DNA of 30,668 bases from a virus: positions 1-30,668 of IMG/VR virus record IMGVR_UViG_3300002835_000749, one strand, 5' to 3'. The notes beneath the pieces are model-generated. The model was not told where the DNA came from and searched no databases. It was given only the letters and a program-made list of their open reading frames with translations. The stretch's first letter is position 1. Each line of letters starts with the position of its first letter. Shown piece after piece: positions 13,433 through 22,561 of the stretch. A program made the position numbers and the translations under genes.

Positions 13433-15404
13433 AATTGGAGCGGTAATTGATGGGCTTAAAAAAGGCTTTGGACAATCAATTGGAATTATTGGAGCCCTTG
13501 AAAAGCAAGCTTTAGATTTAGATAAGGCTTTAAGAGCTGCAACTGATTTGCCAGAGATTGCTAACTTAAACGTAAAGCTTGCTCAAACTCAAGCAGCAAT
13601 AAGTAAATTAAAAAGCACTGGAATTGAGCCTTTAACTAAAGCTACAAGAAGTTACAACGCTGTTGGAGTAGACTTTGCAAGAATTATTCAAGATGCTCCT
13701 TTTGGAATTATTGGTGTTGGTAACAACATTCAACAACTAGCTTTCTCTTTTCAAGAATTAAGGAATACAAGTACTTCAACAGGAGCTGCTCTTAAACAGG
13801 CTTTTTTACAAATAATTTCTCCTGGAAATGCTTTATTTTTAGTAGTTTCTTTAATTACTACCGCATTAACTGCCTATCAAATGGGGGTTTTTGATTCAAA
13901 AGAAGAGACAAAGGATTTAGAAAAAGAAACCCAAACTTTTGACCAAACTTTAAGAAAGGTAATAGATTCTTTAGGTGCAGTTCAGCAAGCTAGATTAGCA
14001 GGATCTAAAGGAACAGCAAATGAATTAGTACAATTAGATTTATTAAATAAGGCTTTAAACGATACAAATCAACCTCAATCAACAAGAATTGCGGCATATA
14101 AAAAGCTAAAAGAGGAGTATCCTACTATTTTAAGTAATATTACTCAAGAAAAAGCTTTGGCAAATGGTCTTGGAGATGCTTATCTAAAAGTGGTTAGTGC
14201 AATTACACAAAGAGCAGCTGCAATTGCAATTGAGGAAAAGTTAGTTGATTTAGCTAAAGAAAGATTTGAAATAATTCAAAAAGAGCAAAATGAGGTAAGT
14301 TTACAAAACAATTTATTAAAGCAAAGAGAAGATTTATTAGGAAAAATATCAGAAAGAGGAATCCAAATTAATAAAAATGGAACAACTCTAGCGCAAATTT
14401 TTGGAGACAGAACAGTTGATTTCGCTTTAGTTGATTTAGGAGATGCAATTATAAACGTAAATAAGGAATTAAATTTACTAGGAAATGTTGTTGCACCTAA
14501 AACTCAAAGTGAGTTAGTTAAAAATAATACGGCTACAAGCCAATTGAAAGATGAGTTTTTTAATCTTAATTTGGAATTAACTGACTTTTTTCAACTATCA
14601 GAGAAAAGCAGCGAATCAAGTAATAAACTAAAAAGAAGTTTTGAAGAAATACAAAATATTGATTTGAAGCTCCCTACAGTTTCATTTGATCCAATTCTTC
14701 CAGATAGAAATAAATTTGAACTACCAGAGGCTAATTTAGAAAACATTCAAAGCCAAATTCAAGCTCTTGATGCTTTAAATCTAGCATTAAAAGGAAGTGG
14801 AATAGGTGTTGAGCAATTTTACGCGGCAATTGCAAACGGTGCTGCTGAAGGATTTACTTCATTAGATTCATTTATTGGCAGATTGTCAGAAACTCAAGCT
14901 TTTGTTAATGAAACATTTGCTATTTTAGAACAAGGCGCAGAAAATACACTTGGTGACATGGCTTTCGCAATTGGTGACGCTTTGGCAAGTGGTGGCAACG
15001 TAATTAAAGCAGCTGGAGGTGCATTGCTTGGAGGATTAGCTGGTATTTTAAATCAACTAGGACAATTAGCCATTGCAACTGGTCTTGCAGTTGAAGGTAT
15101 AAAAAAGGCTTTGACAAGTCTTAATCCAGCTGTAGCAATTGCTGCTGGTGTAGCTTTAGTTGCATTGGCTGGTTTTGTATCAAATAAAGCTAAAAGTTTG
15201 GGAAGTAGTTCAAGAGGAGGAGGAGGAGGTGGTGGTGGATCATCTGTTGGAACCTCAGGTGTTGGCGGAGGAACTTCTTTTGCTGGAGGTGGACAAGGAG
15301 GCTTATTCGCTCAAAACAGAGATGTAAGCGGCGAGTTTGTAGTAAAAGGCAATGATTTGGTTTATGTTTTAGGACAGGCAAACAATAAGATAAATAAAGG
15401 CTAA
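13407..15404 (+). CDS. Tail tape measure protein
   Basis: The 665-residue protein has an N-terminal coiled region (GALEKQALDLDKALRAATDL...), a hydrophobic helix (PGNALFLVVSLITTALTAYQ near 136-157), long helical middle segments, a second hydrophobic block with VAIAAGVALVALAGFV near 570-590, and a glycine/serine-rich stretch near 600-635. It sets tail length and probably enters the membrane during DNA ejection. At about 1.5 angstroms per residue the tail would be near 100 nm, a rough estimate. It follows the chaperones and overlaps the tail-tip gene by one base (TAATG). Confidence 0.9.
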   Translation: MANPRIDVEIGAVIDGLKKGFGQSIGIIGALEKQALDLDKALRAATDLPEIANLNVKLAQTQAAISKLKSTGIEPLTKATRSYNAVGVDFARIIQDAPFGIIGVGNNIQQLAFSFQELRNTSTSTGAALKQAFLQIISPGNALFLVVSLITTALTAYQMGVFDSKEETKDLEKETQTFDQTLRKVIDSLGAVQQARLAGSKGTANELVQLDLLNKALNDTNQPQSTRIAAYKKLKEEYPTILSNITQEKALANGLGDAYLKVVSAITQRAAAIAIEEKLVDLAKERFEIIQKEQNEVSLQNNLLKQREDLLGKISERGIQINKNGTTLAQIFGDRTVDFALVDLGDAIINVNKELNLLGNVVAPKTQSELVKNNTATSQLKDEFFNLNLELTDFFQLSEKSSESSNKLKRSFEEIQNIDLKLPTVSFDPILPDRNKFELPEANLENIQSQIQALDALNLALKGSGIGVEQFYAAIANGAAEGFTSLDSFIGRLSETQAFVNETFAILEQGAENTLGDMAFAIGDALASGGNVIKAAGGALLGGLAGILNQLGQLAIATGLAVEGIKKALTSLNPAVAIAAGVALVALAGFVSNKAKSLGSSSRGGGGGGGGSSVGTSGVGGGTSFAGGGQGGLFAQNRDVSGEFVVKGNDLVYVLGQANNKINKG

Positions 15405-18400
15405 TGGCTAACGATTATAGATTACTCCTTGCAGTTCGAGAAGGTCTTGGCACGATTACGGTTAACGGGGTTACTCCTTTAGAATTCTATACCGAAGGCG
15501 ATGTATTGACAATTGCAGTTGCGCCAGGCTCTGGTTATCATACCGCAATGTGGTATACTTCGCCAGGCAATACTTTCTTGTCTTCTAGTTTGTCGTTTAG
15601 CTACACGATGCCTAGTGAGGATGTTAAAGCCTATGTTGTTTTAACAGGCCAAAACGCGCCTGTAAATGACTACGGTCTAAAATATGAGGGGGGGTATGCT
15701 ACAAACTACGGAGGCAATGTTTGGAACTTGCAAATTTTCAGAACTGGCTATTCAGGAGCGGTTACACCTTTGCTGATTAACGATATTACATACAATTGGG
15801 GTAATACTGGAAACGACCCATTAGAGACAATTATTGGCTCCTCGGTTGACTTTACAATTGCTGGCGAGACTGGAGATTTTAACGAGTTTCTTGTTGGTGG
15901 CAATCGGACTTGGAGAGTTGCGTTAAATCAAGTTAGCGCAAACAACGATATTACTGATTGGCAAGCCGCTTCTCCAACTGGAGGTTTTAGAGGCATGGCT
16001 TATGGAAATGGGTTTTTTGTTGGTGTTTTTGCAAATGTGCAATATTCTTCGGATGGAATTACTTGGACAAGTGGCGGTTATTTAGGTGCTGAACACGTTA
16101 CTTATGGAAATGGTCAATTTGTAGCCATTGGTTTTGTAATTGCTTCAGGAGTTCCAACATCATATATTAATACCTCACCAGATGGAATAACATGGACAAG
16201 CAGAACTCCTAGTGAGGTAATGACTTTTCAAGATATTTCATTTGGAAATGGATTATATGTTGCGGTTGCTAGTACTGGAACTAATCGTATAATGACATCA
16301 CCAAATGGAATTACTTGGACATCAAGAACAACAAGTATAAATCCATCATTTAGCGGTGTTGCTTATGGTAATGGAATTTGGGTCGCGGTTTGTAGCGCAT
16401 CTTCAGGAGGGACAACTTTTACTTCTTATGACGGTTTAAATTGGGATGAGCAAGCAACAGTTTTTAACTCTACGACAATTTTTTTTGCAGATGGTAAATT
16501 TACTACTGGCTCAAGATATTCAGTTGATGGATTAACTTGGATAAGTAATTCAATACCATTTTCTCCAGAGTCAATAGCTTATGGAAACGGATATTTTGTT
16601 GCAACTAGAAGTAGTGGAACTAACCGAATAGCTTACTCTACAAACGCAATAAATTGGACTGCAATACCAGCGGCTTCAGTTGCTACTTTTGAATCGATTG
16701 CGTTTGGAAATAATACCTTTGTAATTGGAGCAACAAGTGGAACAAGTAAAATTAATTACTTAGAATTTGAAGGCATACAATCTTTCTTTAGCGGCTACAT
16801 AGCGCCTGACTTTATTACCTCTCCATATAAGAGTGGGCCAAAGCTTTTCTCTTTTACTGCGGTTGATGGATTAAAAGGATTTGATTCTATACGCTCAAAT
16901 TTTACCTCTTGGCCTGACCCTAGAACACAGGCTTTGTCTGGAGTTGTTGGCGCTTTGAATCAATCATTTGTAGATCAAAGACCTGTCTTTATTGGTTGCG
17001 AAGTACACGAGGCTAGAATGGATTATGACGAAAGCGTTTTCCGTCAATTTAACGTGCCACAAAACGCAATCTTTACCGATGGACTAGACGCTAAATTTAG
17101 CAACGGCGTAAGGATTGAAAACGAGCAATTGTATTTAAAAGATACGATTGAGAGAATGGTTAACCCTTTCCTTTGCCGAGTTTTTTTGTGGAAAAATCAA
17201 TTTTATGTTGTGAGATTGACCGAGTTAGGCAAGTTATCTTATAAAATGTACGAATTCTTGCCCGACCTAAGTTTAACGGCAACAACTACAATTGTTAACG
17301 GCGATGATCTAAATGCGGATATTAACTCTCCGGAAGAAACTGCTAGAAGAGTATTTACAGAATTTAACTCTTATCTAAATCTTGGAGTATTAGACCCAAA
17401 TAGCCAAGGCGGAATATTTGACGCTAAGTTTGCGATTGAGGAGTGGAATTTAAACGGAGTAGGCTCTACTTATAACGGAATTTATCAACTAAAGCTTTGG
17501 GATTATCACAAGGCAATCCCAAGTAACCAGCCATCAAGCGTTCCAAGTGGAAGTACGGCATTGGTGCAGTACGTATCTGGAGGGGGGGAGTATGTGCAAA
17601 TATGGACAACAACCACAACGGATGGAATAGATGATCCTGAATTATCTTGGATTAGAGCAAGCACGAATACAACTGGAGGAGCCATTACAATTGCAGAAGA
17701 GACGGCTAATACTATTTCTTTGACCTTTCAATACATGGTAGAAAGAGTAAGCACGAGTTATGCGGTTACTCCAGCGGCTCATGCCGTTGGATTAATGATT
17801 AAAATTGGCAACCAATACTTGTCAAGAAGCGGAGCAACAACCTTTGCTTGGACTGGCACAAGTACGGTCATGGAGTTCGCGGTTACGGCTGGCTCTGTTT
17901 GGAATAGCATTGCAATAAATAACGTTTTAGTCCCAGTTGACGGCGAGGTTGAGATTCGATTGCATCAACTAATTTGCAACGGAGGAACGGCTAACAGATA
18001 CGTTGTAAGGTATGAAAATCTCTCTTTAAAGATTGAGAAAACGGATGGCTTATCTTTGTCAAAGTTAGGAGTTAAAGCGGTTACTGGCTCACCTTATGCC
18101 AACGTGCATCCCGATTACAATACATACATTGGAGACGCAATTACGAGCAACTCAGTTTCAGCGATTAGATTGCTAGATTTTGACAATGCAGTTTCTACGG
18201 ATTGGACACGAGATGGAGTCGAAGAGTTACCTTTGCTAGATATTATCGTGCAAGAATTAGCTAACTTGAAAGGCCGAACGAATTACAGAGTTTTAGCAAC
18301 GATTGAGCGAAGACCAATCGACCCTTTTAGAAGTTTCTTGTTTAACGGACGATATTGGGCGCTAATGAGTTACGAACTTGATTGCAGAAAAGGAACGGCG

Positions 18401-18442
18401 AGAATTGAGCTTTACGATTTAGGAATAGAACCAACGACATAA
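15404..18442 (+). CDS. Tail-tip / distal tail protein with inserted beta-propeller
   Basis: The 1012-residue protein begins with a beta-sandwich-like domain (residues 1-90) and a distal-tail-type region up to FLVGGNRTWRVAL (about 162-174). Residues 183-455 hold seven repeats of the pattern YGNGxFVAV followed by SxDGITWTSR, with YGNG-like motifs near 200, 234, 280, 321, 361, 393 and 434: a seven-bladed propeller. The host domain resumes at FFSGYIAPDFITSPYKSGPK (461-480) and continues with beta-rich domains to the C-terminus. It probably forms the tip base and contacts the receptor. It overlaps the tape measure stop by one base. Confidence 0.85.
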   Translation: MANDYRLLLAVREGLGTITVNGVTPLEFYTEGDVLTIAVAPGSGYHTAMWYTSPGNTFLSSSLSFSYTMPSEDVKAYVVLTGQNAPVNDYGLKYEGGYATNYGGNVWNLQIFRTGYSGAVTPLLINDITYNWGNTGNDPLETIIGSSVDFTIAGETGDFNEFLVGGNRTWRVALNQVSANNDITDWQAASPTGGFRGMAYGNGFFVGVFANVQYSSDGITWTSGGYLGAEHVTYGNGQFVAIGFVIASGVPTSYINTSPDGITWTSRTPSEVMTFQDISFGNGLYVAVASTGTNRIMTSPNGITWTSRTTSINPSFSGVAYGNGIWVAVCSASSGGTTFTSYDGLNWDEQATVFNSTTIFFADGKFTTGSRYSVDGLTWISNSIPFSPESIAYGNGYFVATRSSGTNRIAYSTNAINWTAIPAASVATFESIAFGNNTFVIGATSGTSKINYLEFEGIQSFFSGYIAPDFITSPYKSGPKLFSFTAVDGLKGFDSIRSNFTSWPDPRTQALSGVVGALNQSFVDQRPVFIGCEVHEARMDYDESVFRQFNVPQNAIFTDGLDAKFSNGVRIENEQLYLKDTIERMVNPFLCRVFLWKNQFYVVRLTELGKLSYKMYEFLPDLSLTATTTIVNGDDLNADINSPEETARRVFTEFNSYLNLGVLDPNSQGGIFDAKFAIEEWNLNGVGSTYNGIYQLKLWDYHKAIPSNQPSSVPSGSTALVQYVSGGGEYVQIWTTTTTDGIDDPELSWIRASTNTTGGAITIAEETANTISLTFQYMVERVSTSYAVTPAAHAVGLMIKIGNQYLSRSGATTFAWTGTSTVMEFAVTAGSVWNSIAINNVLVPVDGEVEIRLHQLICNGGTANRYVVRYENLSLKIEKTDGLSLSKLGVKAVTGSPYANVHPDYNTYIGDAITSNSVSAIRLLDFDNAVSTDWTRDGVEELPLLDIIVQELANLKGRTNYRVLATIERRPIDPFRSFLFNGRYWALMSYELDCRKGTARIELYDLGIEPTT

Positions 18443-20923
18443 ATGGAAGACGTAAATATTAGCAAATTTAGAGCGCAAGTTGTTAGAGCTGGCTCAACTC
18501 CAGCCTCTCCAGGCTTTGTTGTTTCCGAGGGACAAAATCCCGTCGACCCAAGTGGAAGCGGTCAAAACCATTTGCCAGTAACCATTGCAACTGCCTCAAC
18601 TGGGTTGTCTATTACAGACGCTCAAGTTTTAGGAGGCGCTGGCACGGTTGGACAATATATTAGAGGCGACGGCTCTTTGGCTGACTTTCCAGCAACTACG
18701 GGCGGAGGCTCTTCGGTTAGTTACTATTTGAATGGTTCTGTTTCGCAAGGCACAATCGGAGGAGTTGCTTATAAGGAACTTAACAAAACGCCAATATTTG
18801 GCGCTGGAACTGACATAAGCATAAACGCAGATGGATATATTGCCTCATTTATTACAGATGCTGGCGACCCTAATAAACTACTTATTCCAGCTGGAAATTG
18901 GAATTTTGAAACCTATTTTAGCGCGTCAAGTAATGGTGGCTCGCCGTCCTTTTATATCGAGCTTTACAAGTACAATGGCACAACCTTTACATTAATTGCG
19001 TCTAGCAGCTCGGCTCCTGAATTAATCGCTTTTGGAACTAACTTAAACCCATATTTTAGCGCGTTAGCAGTTCCCGAGACAGTCCTAGCTTTAACAGATA
19101 GATTGGCGCTTAGATATTATGTGACGCATTCAGGTAGGACAATTACTTTACATACTGAGAATAATCATTTATGCCAAGTTATAACCACGTTTACAAGTGG
19201 CTTGACTGCATTAAACGGACTTACTAGCCAAGTGCAATATTTAACGGTTGGGACTAGCGGAACGGACTTTGCAATTTCTAGCGTAACAGATACTCATACG
19301 TTTAATTTACCAACGGCAAGCGCGACAAATCGAGGCGCTTTAAGCTCGGCGGATTGGACGACTTTTAATAACAAAACTTCTAATCTTGGAACGGTTACCT
19401 CTGTCGGCTTATCCTCGGCGACTAGCGGCGTCACTATTGGCTCAACTCCGATAACAACAAGCGGAACTATTACCTTAGCAATTGCAACGGCCAGCGGCTC
19501 GCAAAATGGCTTGTTATCGAGTACCGATTGGACAACATTTAACGGCAAACAAAACGCTTTGACTAACCCAGTCACGGGAACAGGAACTACTAACTACTTG
19601 CCAAAGTTTACAGGAGCAAGCACGATTGGAAATAGCATTATTCAAGAGGGTACTTATTCAATTGGTTTTGGCATTACTCCAAACACAACTAATTCATCTT
19701 ATAAATTATTTCAATTTAGTAGTGGTGCCTCTTTAACAAGTACAGCAAGTGGAATAGGGTCTTTTTACCTATCAAATAATGCTTATCTAAATGTTTCCGC
19801 TACCTCATGGGTTCGTATAAATACAGGTTTTGCTAGTGATTATTATCAGGAAAATGGGCAACACGCTTGGAGAACAATAGGGAGCGGTAGTGCTGGCAGC
19901 GAATTTGTATATAGTCAACCAATGACCCTAACAAGCGGCGGCAACCTACTTGTTGGCACACCAACAGACCAAGGTCAAAGGTTATTAGTTCAAGGGACTG
20001 GAGGGACGACTGGATTTACACGATTTACAGACGGAGCAACTGCTGCCATGTTTATAGGTGTAAATAGTGGAACGCCTTTTATACACTCAAATAATAGTAC
20101 TTTATCTTTTGGAGCAACTGGTGCTAATACTTTTGCTCCAACTATGACTCTATCCAGCGGCAACGTTGGGATTGGGACGACTAGTCCTTTATCAATTTTG
20201 TCAATTCGACCTTCAACTAGTTCATCAGGTCCATCAACGATTGAATTTACTGATTCAGATAATGCGGTTATAAGTTCTTATTTTAATATGACTATAGCAG
20301 TTGATAATAGTAATACTGTTGGCGGTAGAAGAATTGTTTTTGCTAAAGGAGCAAAAGGTTATGGCAATCAGGTAACATCGATGATGACAATTGTAGCTGA
20401 TACATCAAATGTACTTATTGGAACGACAACAGATACAGGAGCAAAATTAAATATTAGTGGTTCGTCTAGCAGTTATCCAGTTAGTATTGAGGCTGATTCT
20501 GGAGGAAACCAATTAGCATTAACTAGAAGCGGTGCTTTTTCCCAAATTTTTATGGGGGGCACTACTGGAGCAACTACAGAATTAAACATAAGGTCAGGTG
20601 GTAGTGGTGGTGTTTATTTAGCATCAGGAGGTATTGCATGGTTAGCAGCTTCAGATGAAAGATTAAAAACTGATTTAGTAGATATTGAAAACGGATTAGA
20701 AAAAGTATCTTCTTTGCGTTCTGTAATCGGTAGGTATCTGTCAGATTCAGAAGATAAAAAGCGTTCATTCTTAATTGCTCAAGATGTTGAAAAAGTACTA
20801 CCTGAAGCAGTGGTAACCAATGAATCAACAGGTTATATGGGACTAAGCTATACTGAAGTTATACCTTTATTAGTTGCGGCAATAAAAGAATTAAAACAAG
20901 AAATCGACATTTTAAAAAATTAA
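18443..20923 (+). CDS. Tail fibre with C-terminal peptidase S74 chaperone
   Basis: The 826-residue fibre starts with MEDVNISKFRAQVVRAG, probably the virion-anchoring end. The middle is beta-rich with repeated serine/threonine/glycine motifs, including two ADWTTFNNK / TDWTTFNGK units near 307 and 365 that are common in phage fibres. The C-terminus has the S74 intramolecular chaperone: SDERLK with catalytic S737, IAQDVEKVLPEAV and a helical end of about 90 residues that is released by self-cleavage after trimer folding. It immediately follows the tip gene. Central codons become more AT-rich (19640-20700), suggesting exchange of receptor-binding segments. Confidence 0.9.
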   Translation: MEDVNISKFRAQVVRAGSTPASPGFVVSEGQNPVDPSGSGQNHLPVTIATASTGLSITDAQVLGGAGTVGQYIRGDGSLADFPATTGGGSSVSYYLNGSVSQGTIGGVAYKELNKTPIFGAGTDISINADGYIASFITDAGDPNKLLIPAGNWNFETYFSASSNGGSPSFYIELYKYNGTTFTLIASSSSAPELIAFGTNLNPYFSALAVPETVLALTDRLALRYYVTHSGRTITLHTENNHLCQVITTFTSGLTALNGLTSQVQYLTVGTSGTDFAISSVTDTHTFNLPTASATNRGALSSADWTTFNNKTSNLGTVTSVGLSSATSGVTIGSTPITTSGTITLAIATASGSQNGLLSSTDWTTFNGKQNALTNPVTGTGTTNYLPKFTGASTIGNSIIQEGTYSIGFGITPNTTNSSYKLFQFSSGASLTSTASGIGSFYLSNNAYLNVSATSWVRINTGFASDYYQENGQHAWRTIGSGSAGSEFVYSQPMTLTSGGNLLVGTPTDQGQRLLVQGTGGTTGFTRFTDGATAAMFIGVNSGTPFIHSNNSTLSFGATGANTFAPTMTLSSGNVGIGTTSPLSILSIRPSTSSSGPSTIEFTDSDNAVISSYFNMTIAVDNSNTVGGRRIVFAKGAKGYGNQVTSMMTIVADTSNVLIGTTTDTGAKLNISGSSSSYPVSIEADSGGNQLALTRSGAFSQIFMGGTTGATTELNIRSGGSGGVYLASGGIAWLAASDERLKTDLVDIENGLEKVSSLRSVIGRYLSDSEDKKRSFLIAQDVEKVLPEAVVTNESTGYMGLSYTEVIPLLVAAIKELKQEIDILKN

Positions 20924-20927
20924 TATC

Positions 20928-21212
20928 ATGAAACAAATTAAACCAGTAACCATTTGGAAAAATGGCGAAAGCCAAGAGGCTAATTTGCTAAACGCCTACA
21001 TTGTTAACGACAACTTAGAATCGTCTTGCTCGTTTTACTATTCACTTTGTGCAAGCGGCGAAGGAACAGAGGCAATGCCTTTGGTAATTGGCCAAAACCT
21101 TGCAGAGGGCAACATATTAATGGATGGCGAAAATTATTTGGCTTGGGATAATTCTAATGAGGCGGCGTATGTTTATATTGCCGAAAAATTAAACCTTACA
21201 CTTATAGCATGA
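20928..21212 (+). CDS. Hypothetical fibre-associated protein, 94 aa
   Basis: The 94-residue beta-rich protein starts MKQIKPVTIWKNGESQEAN and contains ANLLNAYIVNDNLESS, FYYSLC and GNILMDGENYLAWDNSNEAAYVYIAEKL. From memory similar proteins follow tail fibre genes in Bacteroidota phages; no activity is known. It lies five bases after the fibre stop and overlaps the next start by four bases, so it is coupled to it. A fibre assembly factor or minor tip component is plausible. Confidence 0.65.
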   Translation: MKQIKPVTIWKNGESQEANLLNAYIVNDNLESSCSFYYSLCASGEGTEAMPLVIGQNLAEGNILMDGENYLAWDNSNEAAYVYIAEKLNLTLIA

Positions 21213-21496
21213 TTGTAAACCTAGCAATTGCCTTGCAAGACATCGAAGGCAACAAAATTACAAGCGAAAACGGCGAGTTTATGTACTTGTCTAAGATGGT
21301 CGGAAACGCCTTATTTTCAGCCGAGGAAAAGGACGACCCGATTAGACTTTACGAGCTGGCAAAGAAAATTTACTATTCCGATGGCGACATTGAGCTAAGC
21401 AAATCGGACGCGGATTTAGTAAAGGAAAAGGTCAAGGCTAAAGGCTTTACTGTGCTTGTTTTAGGGCCGCTTTACGAGGCTTTAAAGGAAAAGTAA
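21209..21496 (+). CDS. Hypothetical tail-region protein, 95 aa
   Basis: The product is alpha-helical after a short strand (MIVNLAIALQDIEGN), with acidic and lysine-rich segments and a final LVLGPLYEALKEK. It resembles small proteins that accompany fibre genes, but I cannot assign a function. The ATG overlaps the preceding stop (ATGA). It is the last gene before the terminator at 21508, closing the structural operon. Confidence 0.65.
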   Translation: MIVNLAIALQDIEGNKITSENGEFMYLSKMVGNALFSAEEKDDPIRLYELAKKIYYSDGDIELSKSDADLVKEKVKAKGFTVLVLGPLYEALKEK

Positions 21497-21507
21497 GGGT
21501 AATACAA

Positions 21508-21530
21508 GGGCTAAATTTTAGCCCTTTTTT
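21508..21530 (+). terminator. Intrinsic terminator after tail genes
   Basis: GGGCTAAA, a one-base centre and TTTAGCCC form a hairpin followed by six T. It separates the tail operon from the lysis operon. Confidence 0.85.
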
Positions 21531-21548
21531 ATTTGCTTTAAAATGCCT

Positions 21549-21579
21549 TATTTTTGATAAACGAAAAACAATTACTTAG
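21549..21579 (+). promoter_or_regulatory. Candidate lysis promoter, related to late cassette
   Basis: TATTTTTG at 21549-21556 fits TAnnTTTG, and ATAAACGAAAAAC follows, similar to the TAAACGAA core of the late cassettes. The ATG comes 23 bases after the TTTG, instead of 16. Confidence 0.55.
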
Positions 21580-21774
21580 ATGAATATATTGAAAAGCGAT
21601 GAGTTGGGCGTACCGTCTACTTTCCTAGCAATCTTTGCAAATGTTACGGCAATGGCTGGCTTGCAAATGGTAAACGTAGTTTTTACCTCGGTAATTTCGA
21701 TTTTATCAATAGTTTATTTGGTTTATAAAATAATCAACGAAAGCAAAAAGCTTAAAAATAATGGCAAAGGCTAA
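21580..21774 (+). CDS. Holin candidate 1, 64 aa, two membrane helices
   Basis: The 64-residue protein has two hydrophobic segments, STFLAIFANVTAMAGLQMVN and VVFTSVISILSIVYLVYKI, then a lysine-rich tail (INESKKLKNNGKG). Short two-helix proteins with a basic C-terminus next to an endolysin gene are typical holins. It follows its own promoter candidate and overlaps the next gene by 14 bases. The neighbouring protein at 21886 is also holin-like, so one may be an antiholin. Confidence 0.6.
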   Translation: MNILKSDELGVPSTFLAIFANVTAMAGLQMVNVVFTSVISILSIVYLVYKIINESKKLKNNGKG

Positions 21775-21889
21775 AGCTGCGGCAAGCTCAATAAAGGTCA
21801 CCTTTGGGACCAGGCGAAATGGCAAAGCTAAAAAATCCTATTCCAAAGCATTAAACAAACCAAAAAAATACAGAGGCCAGGGACGATGA
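21761..21889 (+). CDS. Small strongly basic protein, 42 aa
   Basis: The 42-residue product (MAKAKAAASSIKVTFGTRRN...KPKKYRGQGR) is about one third K/R and ends KKYRGQGR. From memory, small proteins ending in this pattern are found near lysis or structural genes in Bacteroidota phages; their role is unknown. Such composition would fit nucleic-acid or membrane-surface binding. The start lies inside the end of holin candidate 1 and the stop overlaps the next start as ATGA, which supports real coding. Confidence 0.7.
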   Translation: MAKAKAAASSIKVTFGTRRNGKAKKSYSKALNKPKKYRGQGR

Positions 21890-22122
21890 AAAACTTTTTT
21901 ACATGGGCAAAGGGATTTTTATCCGAGCATGGGCAAGCATCGAGCAAAAGGCTTGTTGGTGTTTTAACTGCGATTGCCTTATGTTGGACTTTGTATTTTA
22001 ATCCTAACGACGCTCTTGTTTATTCCGTGGCCGCCTTATCTGCGGCCGCTTTAGGTATAACGGCAGCCGAAAAGATATTTAAAAAACCAACTGACAAAAA
22101 TGAAAATCAGTCCACATCTTAA
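21886..22122 (+). CDS. Holin candidate 2, 78 aa, two membrane helices
   Basis: An amphipathic start (MKNFFTWAKGFLSEHGQASSKR) precedes two helices (LVGVLTAIALCWTLYF and ALVYSVAALSAAALGITAAE) and a charged tail (KIFKKPTDKNENQSTS). This is the layout of class II-type phage holins, which make membrane holes for the endolysin at the programmed time. It overlaps the endolysin gene by 23 bases. Both this and the protein at 21580 fit, so the assignment between them is open. Confidence 0.65.
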   Translation: MKNFFTWAKGFLSEHGQASSKRLVGVLTAIALCWTLYFNPNDALVYSVAALSAAALGITAAEKIFKKPTDKNENQSTS

Positions 22123-22561
22123 TCTTGCGGAGATCACCAGAAGTGATACAGCCAAAAGACACGGAATAGATAATACTCCAACCGCAGAGCATCTTGAGAA
22201 CTTTAAGCTACTTGCAGATAAAGTCTTTGAACCTATTCGCGAACATTTTGGTGTTCCTATTTTTATCAGCTCTGGGTACAGAAGCAAGGCTCTCAATGAT
22301 TTCATTAAGGGGAGTTCATCAAGCCAGCATTGCAAAGGGCAAGCCATAGACATTGACATGGATGGAAGTAACGGCGAGGTTACCAATAGAATGGTTTTTG
22401 ATTTTATTAAAAACAAGCTAGATTTTGACCAGCTTATTTGGGAGTTTGGAACGGATTTTAACCCTGACTGGGTTCATGTATCATTTGTTAAAACAGGGAA
22501 CAGAAAGCAAAAGCTTAAAGCAATAAGAACTAGCGGAAAAACAACCTATTTAGCTATGTAA
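22100..22561 (+). CDS. Endolysin, peptidase M15 (D-Ala-D-Ala/L-Ala-D-Glu type)
   Basis: The 153-residue enzyme has the M15_3/VanY-type zinc site: H77 in SSQHCKGQAIDI, D84 in the same motif, and H126 in DWVHVSF, with IFISSGYRSKALN upstream. It cleaves cross-links of peptidoglycan at the end of infection. There is no signal peptide, so export through a holin is expected. Its stop shares one base with the start of the metallophosphoesterase gene (TAATG). Confidence 0.9.
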   Translation: MKISPHLNLAEITRSDTAKRHGIDNTPTAEHLENFKLLADKVFEPIREHFGVPIFISSGYRSKALNDFIKGSSSSQHCKGQAIDIDMDGSNGEVTNRMVFDFIKNKLDFDQLIWEFGTDFNPDWVHVSFVKTGNRKQKLKAIRTSGKTTYLAM

